A stretch of 64,000 nucleotides of DNA from assembly GCF_009830105.1 (NCBI RefSeq), contig NZ_WURB01000004.1, positions 310,001-374,000 on the forward strand, given 5' to 3'. Positions 36,235 through 45,702 of the stretch are shown piece after piece. A program made the translations under genes and the position numbers. This DNA is from Microvirga makkahensis (GTDB lineage: Bacteria > Pseudomonadota > Alphaproteobacteria > Rhizobiales > Beijerinckiaceae). Position 1 is the stretch's first letter; the number at the start of each line of letters is the position of its first letter. The notes beneath the pieces were generated by a model, which was given only the letters and a program-made list of their open reading frames with translations, had not been told where the DNA came from and ran no database searches.

Positions 36235-37323
36235 TCAAACTTCCCCCTCATCGCCTGCAATGAAGCGAAGCGTTCTCTCGCGGGCTTCATTATCGGTAAA
36301 TTGCTGCGGCGGAGATTTCATGAAGTAGCTGGAGGGGCCTGTGAGGGCTCCGCCGATCTTGCGATCCATGGCGAGCTTGGCGCAGCGCACGGCATCAATG
36401 ACGATGCCGGCGGAGTTCGGCGAATCCCACACCTCGAGCTTCAGCTCCACGTTCAGCGGGACTCCGCCGAAGGAGGTTCCTTCCAAGCGGATATAGGCCC
36501 ACTTTCGGTCGGTGAGCCACGGCACGTGATCGCTCGGGCCCACATGCACGTCCTCCGGAGGGAGGGGGATGTCGAGCTGGCTCGTGACGGCCTGCGTCTT
36601 GGATATCTTCTTTGACTCGAGTCGCTCGCGCTCGAGCATGTTCTGAAAGTCCGTGTTACCTCCGAAATTGAGCTGATAGGTCCGGTCGAGCCGCACGCCG
36701 CGTTCGCGGAACAGATTGGCCAGCACGCGATGGACGATAGTGGCTCCCACCTGGCTCTTGATGTCGTCTCCGACGATGGGGAGGCCGCGCTCCTCGAAGC
36801 GCTTCCTCCATTCGGAGTTCGATGCGATGAAGACGGGGATGCAGTTCACGAAGGCGCAGCCTGCCTCCAGGGCCTGCTCGGCATACCACTCGGTCGCCTT
36901 CTGAGATCCGACGGGAAGATAGGAGACGAGCACGTCGGTTTTCGTTCGACGCAGGATTTCCGCGATGTCGGCCTCGTCCTCCTGCGATTCCTCGATCTCG
37001 TCACGCAGATACTTTCCGAGACCGTCGAGGGTTTTCCCGCGGTTGACGATGATGCCGCTCTCGGGAACGGCAGAAAAGCGCTGCGTGTTGTTGGGATGAG
37101 CGAAGATCGCATCCGACACATCACGGCCGACCTTGGATGCGTTCACGTCGAAGGCTGCGGAAATCTCTATGTCACTGATGTGATAGCCGCCGAGTTCGGC
37201 GTTCATCAGGCCCGGGATAGGCTCGTTGCTCTTGGCATCCCGGTAGTAGGAAAGGCCCTGCACGAAGGATGAGGCGCAATTGCCTACGCCGACGATTCCG
37301 ACGCGGACCTTTCGTGAACTCAT
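36235..37323 (-). CDS. ino1: myo-Inositol-1-phosphate synthase
   Basis: A 362-residue NAD-dependent enzyme that converts glucose 6-phosphate to 1L-myo-inositol 1-phosphate, of the short actinobacterial/archaeal type. Motifs: [16 protein letters not shown] at the N-terminus, [34 protein letters not shown] and [12 protein letters not shown]. The start at 37323 has GGGAG seven bases upstream. It is the first gene of the leftward operon, so inositol phosphate is likely the starting material for what the locus makes. Bacteria outside actinobacteria seldom need inositol, which makes its position informative. Confidence 0.93.
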   Translation of the reverse strand: MSSRKVRVGIVGVGNCASSFVQGLSYYRDAKSNEPIPGLMNAELGGYHISDIEISAAFDVNASKVGRDVSDAIFAHPNNTQRFSAVPESGIIVNRGKTLDGLGKYLRDEIEESQEDEADIAEILRRTKTDVLVSYLPVGSQKATEWYAEQALEAGCAFVNCIPVFIASNSEWRKRFEERGLPIVGDDIKSQVGATIVHRVLANLFRERGVRLDRTYQLNFGGNTDFQNMLERERLESKKISKTQAVTSQLDIPLPPEDVHVGPSDHVPWLTDRKWAYIRLEGTSFGGVPLNVELKLEVWDSPNSAGIVIDAVRCAKLAMDRKIGGALTGPSSYFMKSPPQQFTDNEARERTLRFIAGDEGEV

Positions 37324-37742
37324 AACAGATCTCCCTGATGGGTCTTCCTTGGCGAAAAGGCCAGGCCTCGGACACAGATTGCAGGCGTCATGCCCGGCCG
37401 GATTTCCCGAAGCTTGGCCGTCAACGCAGAAAAAGTGTTTGTTGTTCCCTGTCGGATTCCTGGGCTGAGACTCTTGTCTTCCTGGAGGGGCGCACAAGCT
37501 AGAGGTAGGGCCGAACGGTCAGGTTCAAGGCCGAGGAACAAAGATGATGACGGAGCGTTTGTTCCGTGAAATGCCAAGCTTTGAGAGGGAAGGATAGGGC
37601 GGCCGCCACACGGCCTGCTTTGCCCCAAAGCCCTGTTCCGCCTGGAAAATGCGAATGTCTCGCGTCGCTTCTCCAGCCGGGGGGCTGGATTCCTTCGTTC
37701 CGATCTTGGCTTGGTGGCGACCAACTGATCCGGAGACCCCTC
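37324..37742. promoter_or_regulatory. Divergent promoter region of the glycan locus
   Basis: 419 bases between ino1 (leftward) and the first epimerase (rightward). Both operons must start here. I see no recognisable riboswitch or strong palindromic operator, and no -35/-10 pair good enough to call. A G-rich stretch at about 37676-37688 and GGAG before the GTG at 37743 are the only notable points. Confidence 0.55.
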
Positions 37743-38855
37743 GTGACGGATACCATCCTCATTACTGGCGGCGCAGGCTTCATCGGCCGGTATGTTGCGC
37801 GTGCTTGCCTGGAGCGCGGACATCGCGTTCGAGTGCTCGACAGCCTCATCGAACAGGTTCACGGCGACAAGACGCAGGCCGACGGCATCGATCCGGACGT
37901 GGAGGTCGTCGTCGGCGACATACGCGACGAGACGGCGGTCCTGAAGGCTCTGAAGGGGGCCACGAAAGTGATCCACCTCGCTGCGGAGGTCGGCGTCGGA
38001 CAGAGCATGTACGCGGTCGATCGCTATGTCTCCGTAAACGATTACGGCACGGCGGTGCTGTTTCAGCAGCTCATCGACAACCCGGTGGAGCGCGTGGTCG
38101 TCGCCTCGTCCATGAGCATCTATGGGGAGGGCCTTTACCGTGACGCGGACGGGCGCATCATGGAGGACGTCGTGCGTGTTTCCCGCACCAGCGAGAACGC
38201 CCCCTGGGATCCGATGGATGCGCAGGGCCGTCCTCTCGTTCCGGTGCCGACCCCGGAGTGGAAGAAGCCAGCGCTCGCATCGGTGTATGCGCTTTCGAAA
38301 TATGTGCAGGAGCGTCTGACGCTCACCCTCTGTCCGGCCTACGGCATGAAGGGCGTGGCGCTGCGGCTCTGGAACGCCTATGGTCCCGGTCAGGCTCTGT
38401 CCAATCCCTATACCGGCGTCCTCGCCATCTTCGCATCGCGGCTCCATAACGGCCAGCCGCCCATGATTTTCGAGGACGGCCAGCAGCGCCGGGACTTCGT
38501 GCATGTGGAGGACGTCGCGCAGGCTTTCGTCCTTGCTCTTGAGCACGAGAAGGCGCCGGGGGGTGTGTTCAATGTCGGCAGCGGCGTCGATCGCACGGTT
38601 TCCGAGGTGGCGGAACTTCTGGCAAAGGCCATGAACCGTCCCATGGCGCCCGAGATCGCCGGCAAGGCGCGAATCGGCGACATCCGGCATTGCATCGCGG
38701 ATATTTCCAAGATCCAGCATGAGCTCGGCTACAGGCCGAAGAAGGACTTCTCGGAAGGGCTGGCGGAACTGGCCGAATGGGTGGCCCAGCAGGAGGCCAA
38801 GGATCTGGTTCAGGAAGCCCGCAAGGAACTCGAAGCACGAGGCCTTGTCGCATGA
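37743..38855 (+). CDS. NAD-dependent NDP-sugar epimerase/dehydratase (extended SDR)
   Basis: A 370-residue extended SDR. The cofactor motif ITGGAGFIGRYVA is at the N-terminus, the catalytic serine-threonine region is VVASSMSIYGEG, and the YxxxK motif is YALSKYVQE. RLWNAYGPGQALSNPYTG and RRDFVHVEDVAQAF are typical of nucleotide-sugar 4-epimerases. The start is GTG with GGAG seven bases upstream. It opens the rightward arm and its stop overlaps the next epimerase gene (ATGA). The sugar is unknown. Confidence 0.88.
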   Translation: MTDTILITGGAGFIGRYVARACLERGHRVRVLDSLIEQVHGDKTQADGIDPDVEVVVGDIRDETAVLKALKGATKVIHLAAEVGVGQSMYAVDRYVSVNDYGTAVLFQQLIDNPVERVVVASSMSIYGEGLYRDADGRIMEDVVRVSRTSENAPWDPMDAQGRPLVPVPTPEWKKPALASVYALSKYVQERLTLTLCPAYGMKGVALRLWNAYGPGQALSNPYTGVLAIFASRLHNGQPPMIFEDGQQRRDFVHVEDVAQAFVLALEHEKAPGGVFNVGSGVDRTVSEVAELLAKAMNRPMAPEIAGKARIGDIRHCIADISKIQHELGYRPKKDFSEGLAELAEWVAQQEAKDLVQEARKELEARGLVA

Positions 38856-39970
38856 AGGAAGCGGATACAAAGACTGGCGCACCCGCCATTCTTCGCCGCC
38901 GCCCCGTCCTGGTGACAGGCGGCGCTGGGTTCATCGGCTCCAATCTGGCGGACCGTTTCGCAAGCGAGGGGCATGACGTTCTGGTTTATGATGCCTTGGC
39001 ACGCCCTGGCGTCGACCGGAACCTCGACTGGCTGAAGAAGCGTCACCCCTCGAAGATCTCCGCGGCCATTGCCGATATTCGCGACGATGCCGCCGTCGCC
39101 GATGCCGCCTCGGACGCCCAAGCCGTCTTTCACATGGCCGCGCAGGTTGCTGTGACGACGAGCCTCGCAGAGCCCCGCGAGGACTTCGAGATCAATATCC
39201 GCGGCACCCTGAACGTGCTGGATGCGCTGCGCAGGCGCGACAAGCCGGTTCCCCTCGTCTTCGCTTCCACGAACAAGGTCTATGGGGACCTTGCGGATGT
39301 GGAGCTGGACATGACGAACGATGCCTATGTGCCGCGCGATCCCGCCATTCGCGACAACGGTATCGGCGAAACCCGGCCTCTCGACTTTCATACACCCTAT
39401 GGCTGTTCCAAGGGAGCGGCCGACCAGTACGTCCTGGATTATGCACGTTCCTACGGCATTCCTACCTGCGTGCTGCGGATGAGCTGCATCTACGGGCAGC
39501 GTCAGATGGGAACCGAGGACCAGGGATGGGTCGCTCACTTCCTGATCCGCGCCCTCGAAGGGCAACCGATCACCATCTATGGCGACGGTTGCCAAGTGCG
39601 CGACATCCTCGATATTTCCGATGCGGTCAATGCCTACGCAGGAGCCTGGAGGCGGATCGACACCGTTCAGGGGCGCGCTTTCAACCTGGGCGGGGGGCCC
39701 TCGAATGCCATCAGCCTAAGGCAGCTTCTCGTCCATATCGAGGATGTCATCGGGCGGCCTGTCGAAACGGTCTATTCTGATTGGCGGGCAGGCGATCAAC
39801 GCTACTACGTATCGGATACGCGCCAGATCAGACGCGAACTCGCACTCGAGCCGCCGACGCAGTGGCGCAAGGGTGTCGCTGCCCTAGCCCAATGGCTCCA
39901 GGAGGAGAGAGGGCTTTCCGGCATGGCCCGCCAAAGCTCCCGGCTTCAGGCAGCAGCGGCCTTGTCATGA
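38852..39970 (+). CDS. NDP-sugar epimerase, CDP-paratose 2-epimerase-like
   Basis: A 372-residue extended SDR. The cofactor motif is VTGGAGFIGSNLADRF (about residue 21), followed by VYDALARPGVDRNLDWL, which resembles the CDP-paratose/CDP-tyvelose epimerase loop; FASTNKVYGD carries the catalytic Thr/Ser region and YGCSKGAAD the YxxxK. RMSCIYGQRQMGTEDQGWVA also matches that subgroup. It could epimerise at C2 of an NDP-hexose. It is translationally coupled to the upstream epimerase. Confidence 0.87.
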   Translation: MKEADTKTGAPAILRRRPVLVTGGAGFIGSNLADRFASEGHDVLVYDALARPGVDRNLDWLKKRHPSKISAAIADIRDDAAVADAASDAQAVFHMAAQVAVTTSLAEPREDFEINIRGTLNVLDALRRRDKPVPLVFASTNKVYGDLADVELDMTNDAYVPRDPAIRDNGIGETRPLDFHTPYGCSKGAADQYVLDYARSYGIPTCVLRMSCIYGQRQMGTEDQGWVAHFLIRALEGQPITIYGDGCQVRDILDISDAVNAYAGAWRRIDTVQGRAFNLGGGPSNAISLRQLLVHIEDVIGRPVETVYSDWRAGDQRYYVSDTRQIRRELALEPPTQWRKGVAALAQWLQEERGLSGMARQSSRLQAAAALS

Positions 39971-40039
39971 ACCGTGGCCTGATCGTTGCCGCGCGCCGTT
40001 TTTGCCAATCTTGCTCACCGTAAAGGAGCTGGAAGAGGA

Positions 40040-41176
40040 ATGCCTGCATCCGAACGGACCACACCTGCTCTTCGGGTTCTCATGACGGCCGATGCGGTTG
40101 GCGGGGTCTGGCAATATGCGCTGGATGCTGCTCAGGGAATGCGCGCACATGGGGTCGAAACAACTCTCGCTGTCCTCGGTCCCGCCCCGTCTGACGACCA
40201 GACAGGCCAGGCCGAGGCCCTGGGCATCGAGGTGATCATGACGGATCTCCCTCTCGACTGGACAGCGGATCACGCGGGCGCCGTCAGGGAGTCCGGGCGT
40301 GCCGTTGCGCGTCTGGCCGCCGAAATCCAGCCTGACATCGTGCATCTCAACAGCCCCGCTCTTTTTGCCGGCGCGGATTTTGCCTGTCCCGTGGTAGCCG
40401 TCTGCCATTCATGCGTTGCGACGTGGTGGGATGCGGTGCGCGGCGGATCGCTTCCGGGAGAATTCGTATGGCGCACCGAACTTGTACGTCAGGGATACCA
40501 AAGGGCTGATACGCTCCTGGCACCGACAGCGGCTTTCGCCGACGCCACCGCTCGTGTCTATGGTCTTGCAAGGGCTCCGACCGTCGTCCGGAACGGACGT
40601 CAACCTATCACTGAACGAAACTCGAGAAGGCACGCGCTCTTTGCTTTCACAGCCGGAAGATTGTGGGACGAGGGCAAGAATTTCGCAGCCGTCGACCGGG
40701 CAGCATCGCGACTCTCCCTTCCCATTCTCGCCGCAGGTCCGCTCGAGGGCCCCAACGGCGCGCGCATGACCGCTCGTCATGCCACCGCCCTCGGGCGCCT
40801 GAGCGACGCCGAGGTTGCATCCTATTTGAGTGCGCAGCCGATCTTCGTCTCCGCTGCGAGATATGAGCCCTTCGGTCTTGCCGTGCTGGAGGCGGCCCAG
40901 GCGGGCTGCGCACTGGTCCTGTCCGATATTCCGACCCTTCGTGAGTTATGGGAGGACGCAGCTCTGTTCGTAGACCCGGATGATGACGAGGCCATTGCGC
41001 GCTCCATCGATCGCCTTGCCGCCGACGATGATGCGCGCCGCGCAATGGGGAAGGCAGCCAGCGATCGCGCTTCGATCTACAGCCTGGAATCCATGAGCAC
41101 GGGCCTTCTCTCCGCATACATGTCTCTGCTCCCGTCCAAAGTCGATCCTCTCTCCCTAAAGGGGGCTGTCGCATGA
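40040..41176 (+). CDS. GT4-type glycosyltransferase
   Basis: A 378-residue GT-B glycosyltransferase. The N-terminal acceptor domain begins VLMTADAVGGVWQYALDAAQ and the donor site is the retaining-GT4 E(x7)E motif EPFGLAVLEAAQAG at about 290. TAGRLWDEGKNF is the usual interdomain strand. No membrane segment. The start at 40040 has GAAGAGG upstream. Its stop overlaps the next gene (ATGA). The only non-CgeB glycosyltransferase in the rightward arm. Confidence 0.87.
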   Translation: MPASERTTPALRVLMTADAVGGVWQYALDAAQGMRAHGVETTLAVLGPAPSDDQTGQAEALGIEVIMTDLPLDWTADHAGAVRESGRAVARLAAEIQPDIVHLNSPALFAGADFACPVVAVCHSCVATWWDAVRGGSLPGEFVWRTELVRQGYQRADTLLAPTAAFADATARVYGLARAPTVVRNGRQPITERNSRRHALFAFTAGRLWDEGKNFAAVDRAASRLSLPILAAGPLEGPNGARMTARHATALGRLSDAEVASYLSAQPIFVSAARYEPFGLAVLEAAQAGCALVLSDIPTLRELWEDAALFVDPDDDEAIARSIDRLAADDDARRAMGKAASDRASIYSLESMSTGLLSAYMSLLPSKVDPLSLKGAVA

Positions 41177-42285
41177 GATTCGCCTACTTCACGCATTCCC
41201 TTGCATCGTGCTGGAATCACGGCAATGCGCACTTCCTCAGGGGCGTGCTGCGAGAGCTCATCCATCGCGGACACGAGGTCGTGGCTTATGAGCCCAAAGG
41301 GGCCTGGAGCCTGGACAACCTCTTGAGAGATCATGGTGAAACAGGGCTTGAGGCTTATCGCAGCCTCTATCCCGAGCTGACCTCGGTCATTTTCGCTCCT
41401 GATGCCGACCTCTCCGAAATGGTGGCGGGTGCGGACGTGGTGATCGTTCATGAATGGAACGATCCGGCGCTCGTCGCGGAGATAGGCCGCTTGCGAAAAC
41501 AGGGCGCGCGCTTCACGCTCCTTTTCCATGATACGCATCATCGGGCGGTCAGCGAGCCCGACGCGATCCGTCGGTTCGACCTCAGTGGATATGATGGTGT
41601 CCTCGCCTTCGGCGAAACGCTGGCGGACGTCTATCGTCGCTGGGGCTGGGGCGAGCGCGTCCATGTCTGGCATGAGGCGGCCGACACGCGGCTCTTCCGG
41701 CCGCCGGCCGAAGAGGTCGAACGCAAGGGTCTCGTGTGGATCGGGAACTGGGGCGACAACGAGCGCAGCGTCGAGCTTGAAACGTATCTCTTCCGCCCGG
41801 CCCGGACTGTCGGCCTGCCTCTCGAGATCTATGGAGTGCGCTATCCGGAGCATGCACTGGAGACTCTGGCGCGCTATGGCGTGACCTATCGGGGATGGCT
41901 GCCGAATGCTCGGGCTCCGGAGGTGTTCGCACGGCATCTAGCCACCGTGCACGTGCCCCGCCGCTTCTACGTGAACATGCTTCCGGGGATCCCGACGATC
42001 CGCGTCTTCGAGGCTCTCGCCTGCGGAATTCCTCTCGTGTCGGCGCCCTGGATCGACTCGGAAGGTCTCTTCAAGCCCGGCACTGATTATCTCGTGGCGC
42101 GCGATGAGAGCGAAATGGAGCGCCACCTCACGGCCATCGGCAACGATCCGGACCTGCGCCGCTCGCTGATGGAGAGCGGTTTGGCTGCCATCCGTGATCG
42201 TCACACCTGCGCGCACCGTGTCGATCAGTTGCTGAGCCTCTTGAAAAACGACGGCGCCGAAGCGCCGATGGAGATGACCGCATGA
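41173..42285 (+). CDS. CgeB-like glycosyltransferase (copy 2)
   Basis: A 370-residue soluble GT-B glycosyltransferase. It shares the N-terminal signature of the group (SLASCWNHGNAHFLRGVLRE) and the C-terminal donor site IRVFEALACGIPLVSAPWID, but lacks the D-x-D-x-P-x-T-L block of the other three, having LLFHDTHHRA there. It is therefore the most divergent of the four and may use a different donor or acceptor. ATGA overlaps on both sides bind it into the operon. Confidence 0.83.
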   Translation: MRFAYFTHSLASCWNHGNAHFLRGVLRELIHRGHEVVAYEPKGAWSLDNLLRDHGETGLEAYRSLYPELTSVIFAPDADLSEMVAGADVVIVHEWNDPALVAEIGRLRKQGARFTLLFHDTHHRAVSEPDAIRRFDLSGYDGVLAFGETLADVYRRWGWGERVHVWHEAADTRLFRPPAEEVERKGLVWIGNWGDNERSVELETYLFRPARTVGLPLEIYGVRYPEHALETLARYGVTYRGWLPNARAPEVFARHLATVHVPRRFYVNMLPGIPTIRVFEALACGIPLVSAPWIDSEGLFKPGTDYLVARDESEMERHLTAIGNDPDLRRSLMESGLAAIRDRHTCAHRVDQLLSLLKNDGAEAPMEMTA

Positions 42286-43376
42286 AGATCGCCTTTTACG
42301 GCTCAAGCCTTCTCTCCTCTTACTGGAACGGAGCGGCGACATATTACCGGGGCATGCTGAACGAACTCGCCCGGCGCGGATACGCCATCACGTTCTACGA
42401 GCCTGACGCGTTTGACCGTCAAAAGCATCGCGATATCGAGCCCCCGGAATGGGCAGAGGTCAAAGTCTATCCTGCGACCGACGAGGCTATGCGCGGGGTC
42501 GTGGCCGAGGCGGCAAGGGCCGATGTGGTGGTGAAGGCCTCGGGCGTCGGCGTGTTCGACAAAGAACTCCTGGAAGGGGTCGTGGCTGCATCCCGGCCCG
42601 ACGCCATTCGCATCTTTTGGGATGTGGACGCACCGGCGACACTCGCGGAACTACGCGAAAGCCCGGACCATCTCCTGCGGCGTACGCTGCCGGCCCTCGA
42701 TTTCGTGCTGACCTATGGCGGAGGCCCGCCGGTGATCGAAGCCTATGAGGGGTTCGGCGCTCGCCGCTGCATTCCAATCTACAACGCCCTCGATCCTTCG
42801 ACCCATCATCCAGTTCCAGCAGACGAGCGCTTCAAGGCGGATCTCTCCTTCCTCGGGAACCGCCTGCCGGATCGCGAGGCGCGTGTGGAACAGTTCTTCC
42901 TGGAACCGGCCGCGCGCCTGCCCAAACGGAGCTTTCTGATCGGCGGCAACGGCTGGGAGACGAAAGGCATGCCGTCGAACGTGCGCCATATCGGGCACGT
43001 CTATACGCGCGATCACAATGCATTCAACACGAGTCCGCTCGCGGTGCTCAACATCGCACGGGACTCCATGGCAACGACCGGCTACTCGCCGGCGACACGC
43101 GTGTTCGAGGCCGCGGGTGCGGGCGCATGCCTCATCACTGACGCCTGGGTCGGCCTCGAGCTCTTCCTGAAAGAGGGCGAGGAGGTGCTCGTGGCGCGTG
43201 ACGGCAAGGATGTGGCCGATCATGTGGAGATGTTGAATCCCGAGCGCGCCAAGGCGATCGGCGACGCCGCGCGCCGGCGCATCATGGCGGAGCACACCTA
43301 TGCCCGCCGAGGGGCCGAGGTCGATGCTATCCTGCGGGAGGCAGCCTCCCAGAAGCGCGAGAGGAGCGTGGCGTGA
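42282..43376 (+). CDS. CgeB-like glycosyltransferase (copy 3)
   Basis: A 364-residue soluble GT-B glycosyltransferase. N-terminal signature SLLSSYWNGAATYYRGMLNE, middle block IFWDVDAPATLAEL, then YGGGPPVIEAYEGFGARRC and the donor site TRVFEAAGAGACLITDAWVG. The start codon overlaps the previous stop (ATGA) and the stop overlaps the next GTG start. Substrate unknown. Confidence 0.84.
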   Translation: MKIAFYGSSLLSSYWNGAATYYRGMLNELARRGYAITFYEPDAFDRQKHRDIEPPEWAEVKVYPATDEAMRGVVAEAARADVVVKASGVGVFDKELLEGVVAASRPDAIRIFWDVDAPATLAELRESPDHLLRRTLPALDFVLTYGGGPPVIEAYEGFGARRCIPIYNALDPSTHHPVPADERFKADLSFLGNRLPDREARVEQFFLEPAARLPKRSFLIGGNGWETKGMPSNVRHIGHVYTRDHNAFNTSPLAVLNIARDSMATTGYSPATRVFEAAGAGACLITDAWVGLELFLKEGEEVLVARDGKDVADHVEMLNPERAKAIGDAARRRIMAEHTYARRGAEVDAILREAASQKRERSVA

Positions 43377-44482
43377 GCGGGCTGCGCGTTGCCGTTCTGG
43401 GCCTGAGCCTGTCCTCTTCCTGGGGCAATGGGCATGCCACCACGTTCCGCGCTTTGCTGAAGGCCCTCGCCGCGCGGGGACACGACGTGCTGTTCCTGGA
43501 GCGCGACGTGCCGTGGTACGCCGCGCACCGGGACCTCACGGATCCTGATTTCTGTCGCCTGGAGTTTTACACCGGTCTTGAGGATCTGGAACGGTACAAG
43601 GACGAGGTCGCCGCTGCCGATTGCGTGATCGTGGGCTCTTACGTGCCTGAGGGGGTCGCCGTCGGGCGCTGGGTTCAGGAGACGGCGAGAGGCGTGACGG
43701 CCTTCTACGACATCGACACGCCCGTAACCCTGGCGAAGCTCGAAAGGGGTGATTACGAGTATCTCTCGCCGCCGCTGATCCCCAATTACGACGTCTACTT
43801 CTCCTTCACGGGAGGCCCGACGCTCGATCTCCTCATGGACCAGTACGGATCGCCTGCGGCGCGGGCGCTCTACTGCTCGGTCGATCCCGAGCTCTATCCC
43901 GTTCTGGATCGGGAGAAGCGCTGGGATCTGAGCTATCTCGGCACCTATAGCCCTGACCGTCAGCCGACTCTCGAGCGACTCCTGATCGAGCCGGCTCGGC
44001 GCACGCCGCATCTGCGCTTCGTCGTGGCAGGGCCGCAATACCCATCCGATATCGCGTGGCCCGGGAATGTGGAGCGCATCGATCACGTGCCGCCCCGTGA
44101 ACACCCGGCCTTTTATGCGGCGAGCCGCTTCACTCTCAATGTCACCCGCGCGGACATGATCCGCGCCGGCTACAGCCCGAGCGTTCGCCTGTTTGAGGCC
44201 GCCGCCTGCGGAACACCCATCATCTCGGACACGTGGGACGGCATCGGCACGCTTCTGGCTCCTGGAAGCGAGATCGTTCTCGCTCGGAATTCCGACGATG
44301 TCGTCCAGGTGCTCGAAGGATGGGACGAAAGCCGGCGCGACAGGATGGGACAGGCCTCGCGAAAGAGGATCCTGTCCGACCACACCGCTGCCCACCGCGC
44401 GGCCTCCATGGAGCAGGACCTGCTTGAAGCCATGGAGCGCCGCAAACAGGAACATCGCCTTGCAATGGGGGTGGAGGCCTGA
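43373..44482 (+). CDS. CgeB-like glycosyltransferase (copy 4)
   Basis: A 369-residue soluble GT-B glycosyltransferase starting at GTG 43373, which overlaps the preceding stop (GTGA). N-terminal signature GLSLSSSWGNGHATTFRALL, middle block FYDIDTPVTLAKL and donor site VRLFEAAACGTPIISDTWDG. It aligns with copy 1 (34516-35625) over its whole length, including LSYLGTYSPDRQ vs LSYLGTYAADRQ, so these two are recent paralogues placed in opposite arms of the locus. Confidence 0.85.
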   Translation: MSGLRVAVLGLSLSSSWGNGHATTFRALLKALAARGHDVLFLERDVPWYAAHRDLTDPDFCRLEFYTGLEDLERYKDEVAAADCVIVGSYVPEGVAVGRWVQETARGVTAFYDIDTPVTLAKLERGDYEYLSPPLIPNYDVYFSFTGGPTLDLLMDQYGSPAARALYCSVDPELYPVLDREKRWDLSYLGTYSPDRQPTLERLLIEPARRTPHLRFVVAGPQYPSDIAWPGNVERIDHVPPREHPAFYAASRFTLNVTRADMIRAGYSPSVRLFEAAACGTPIISDTWDGIGTLLAPGSEIVLARNSDDVVQVLEGWDESRRDRMGQASRKRILSDHTAAHRAASMEQDLLEAMERRKQEHRLAMGVEA

Positions 44483-44596
44483 AGGCCTGAATAGATTCTG
44501 AAGCCGGCATTGAACCAATGCCAAGCTTCGACGTTGGACCGGTAAAGGTATGTTCCTCGTGGCCGTTGTCGGCGGTCCCATACGGAGATGGTCTTC

Positions 44597-45631
44597 ATGA
44601 AGAATGGCAAGAGCAAGCTCGTCCTTGTCGCGGGTGGAGCCGGCTTTCTCGGGTCGCATCTGTGCGATGCCCTGCTGAGCGAAGGCGCGCACGTGGTCGC
44701 TCTCGACAACTTCCAGACGGGACGAAAGCAGAATCTCCGGCACCTGGAGCGTGAGCCCCGGTTCGATCTGGTCGACAGCGACATCATCAAGCCGCTCCCG
44801 GCACGGCTGCGCTCAAAGAAGGTGAAGTTCGACGAGGTCTTCAATCTTGCCTGTGCCGCGTCGCCACCTCATTATCAGGCCGACCCCGAGCACACGATGC
44901 TCACCAGCGTCGTCGGGACCCATAATCTGCTCACCTTCGCCGAGGCGACGGGGGCAAGGTTCTTCCTGGCTTCCACCAGCGAAATCTATGGCGACCCTGA
45001 GGTGCATCCGCAGAAAGAGAGCTATTGGGGAAACGTGAACCCAACAGGCCCGCGGGCGTGCTATGACGAAGGCAAGCGGGCCGCGGAAACGCTGACCTTC
45101 GATTTCGAACGTGCCGGCCGCGCCGATGTGCGCGTCGCGCGGATCTTCAACACTTACGGTCCCCGTATGCGCGCCGATGACGGACGCGTGGTCTCCAATG
45201 TGATCTGCCAGGCCCTGGCCGGGGACGACATCACAATCTATGGGGACGGGAGCCAGACGCGCTCATTCTGTTACGTATCCGATCTCGTGGACGGATTCAT
45301 GCGTCTCATGGCGTACAATGGCCCGTTCCCGGGCGCAGTGAACCTCGGCAACCCGAACGAGCTCACCGTGGGCGATCTGGCGCAGAAGGTTCTGGTGATG
45401 ACGGGATCTTCTTCCCGCATCGTCTCGCGTCCGCTGCCGGTGGATGATCCGCGCCGCCGCCGCCCTGATATCACTCTTGCCAAGCAGATCCTCGGCTGGT
45501 CGCCGAAGACGTCGCTGGATGTCGGGCTGAAGGCGACCATCGCCTGGTTTTCCGACGAACGTTCCGATTCAAGCAAGGCCGCGCGCGCTCTGACCATGCT
45601 CCAGGGAGCTGTCGCGGCAAGGCAGGCCTGA
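44597..45631 (+). CDS. UDP-glucuronate decarboxylase-like NDP-sugar SDR
   Basis: A 344-residue extended SDR resembling UDP-xylose synthase. The cofactor motif is [49 protein letters not shown] and the active-site [11 protein letters not shown] are the hallmarks of the decarboxylase group; [20 protein letters not shown] follows. It would supply UDP-xylose, which fits a beta-xylosidase-like glycosidase in the same locus. The start at 44597 has GGAG 9 bases upstream; an ATG at 44588 abuts that site. A 114-base gap separates it from the glycosyltransferases, so it may have its own promoter. Confidence 0.87.
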   Translation: MKNGKSKLVLVAGGAGFLGSHLCDALLSEGAHVVALDNFQTGRKQNLRHLEREPRFDLVDSDIIKPLPARLRSKKVKFDEVFNLACAASPPHYQADPEHTMLTSVVGTHNLLTFAEATGARFFLASTSEIYGDPEVHPQKESYWGNVNPTGPRACYDEGKRAAETLTFDFERAGRADVRVARIFNTYGPRMRADDGRVVSNVICQALAGDDITIYGDGSQTRSFCYVSDLVDGFMRLMAYNGPFPGAVNLGNPNELTVGDLAQKVLVMTGSSSRIVSRPLPVDDPRRRRPDITLAKQILGWSPKTSLDVGLKATIAWFSDERSDSSKAARALTMLQGAVAARQA

Positions 45632-45654
45632 GGCTGTATTCTTTCCCCTCACAT

Positions 45655-45692
45655 AAAGGGGCGCCCGGATAGCCCGGCGCCCTTCTTGTTTG
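45655..45692. terminator. Intrinsic terminator at the end of the glycan locus
   Basis: AAGGGGCGCC (45656-45665) pairs with GGCGCCCTT (45676-45684) with one bulged G, followed by CTTGTTT. It lies between the convergent stops at 45631 and 45703. Confidence 0.75.
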
Positions 45693-45702
45693 CTGTCGGT
45701 GT

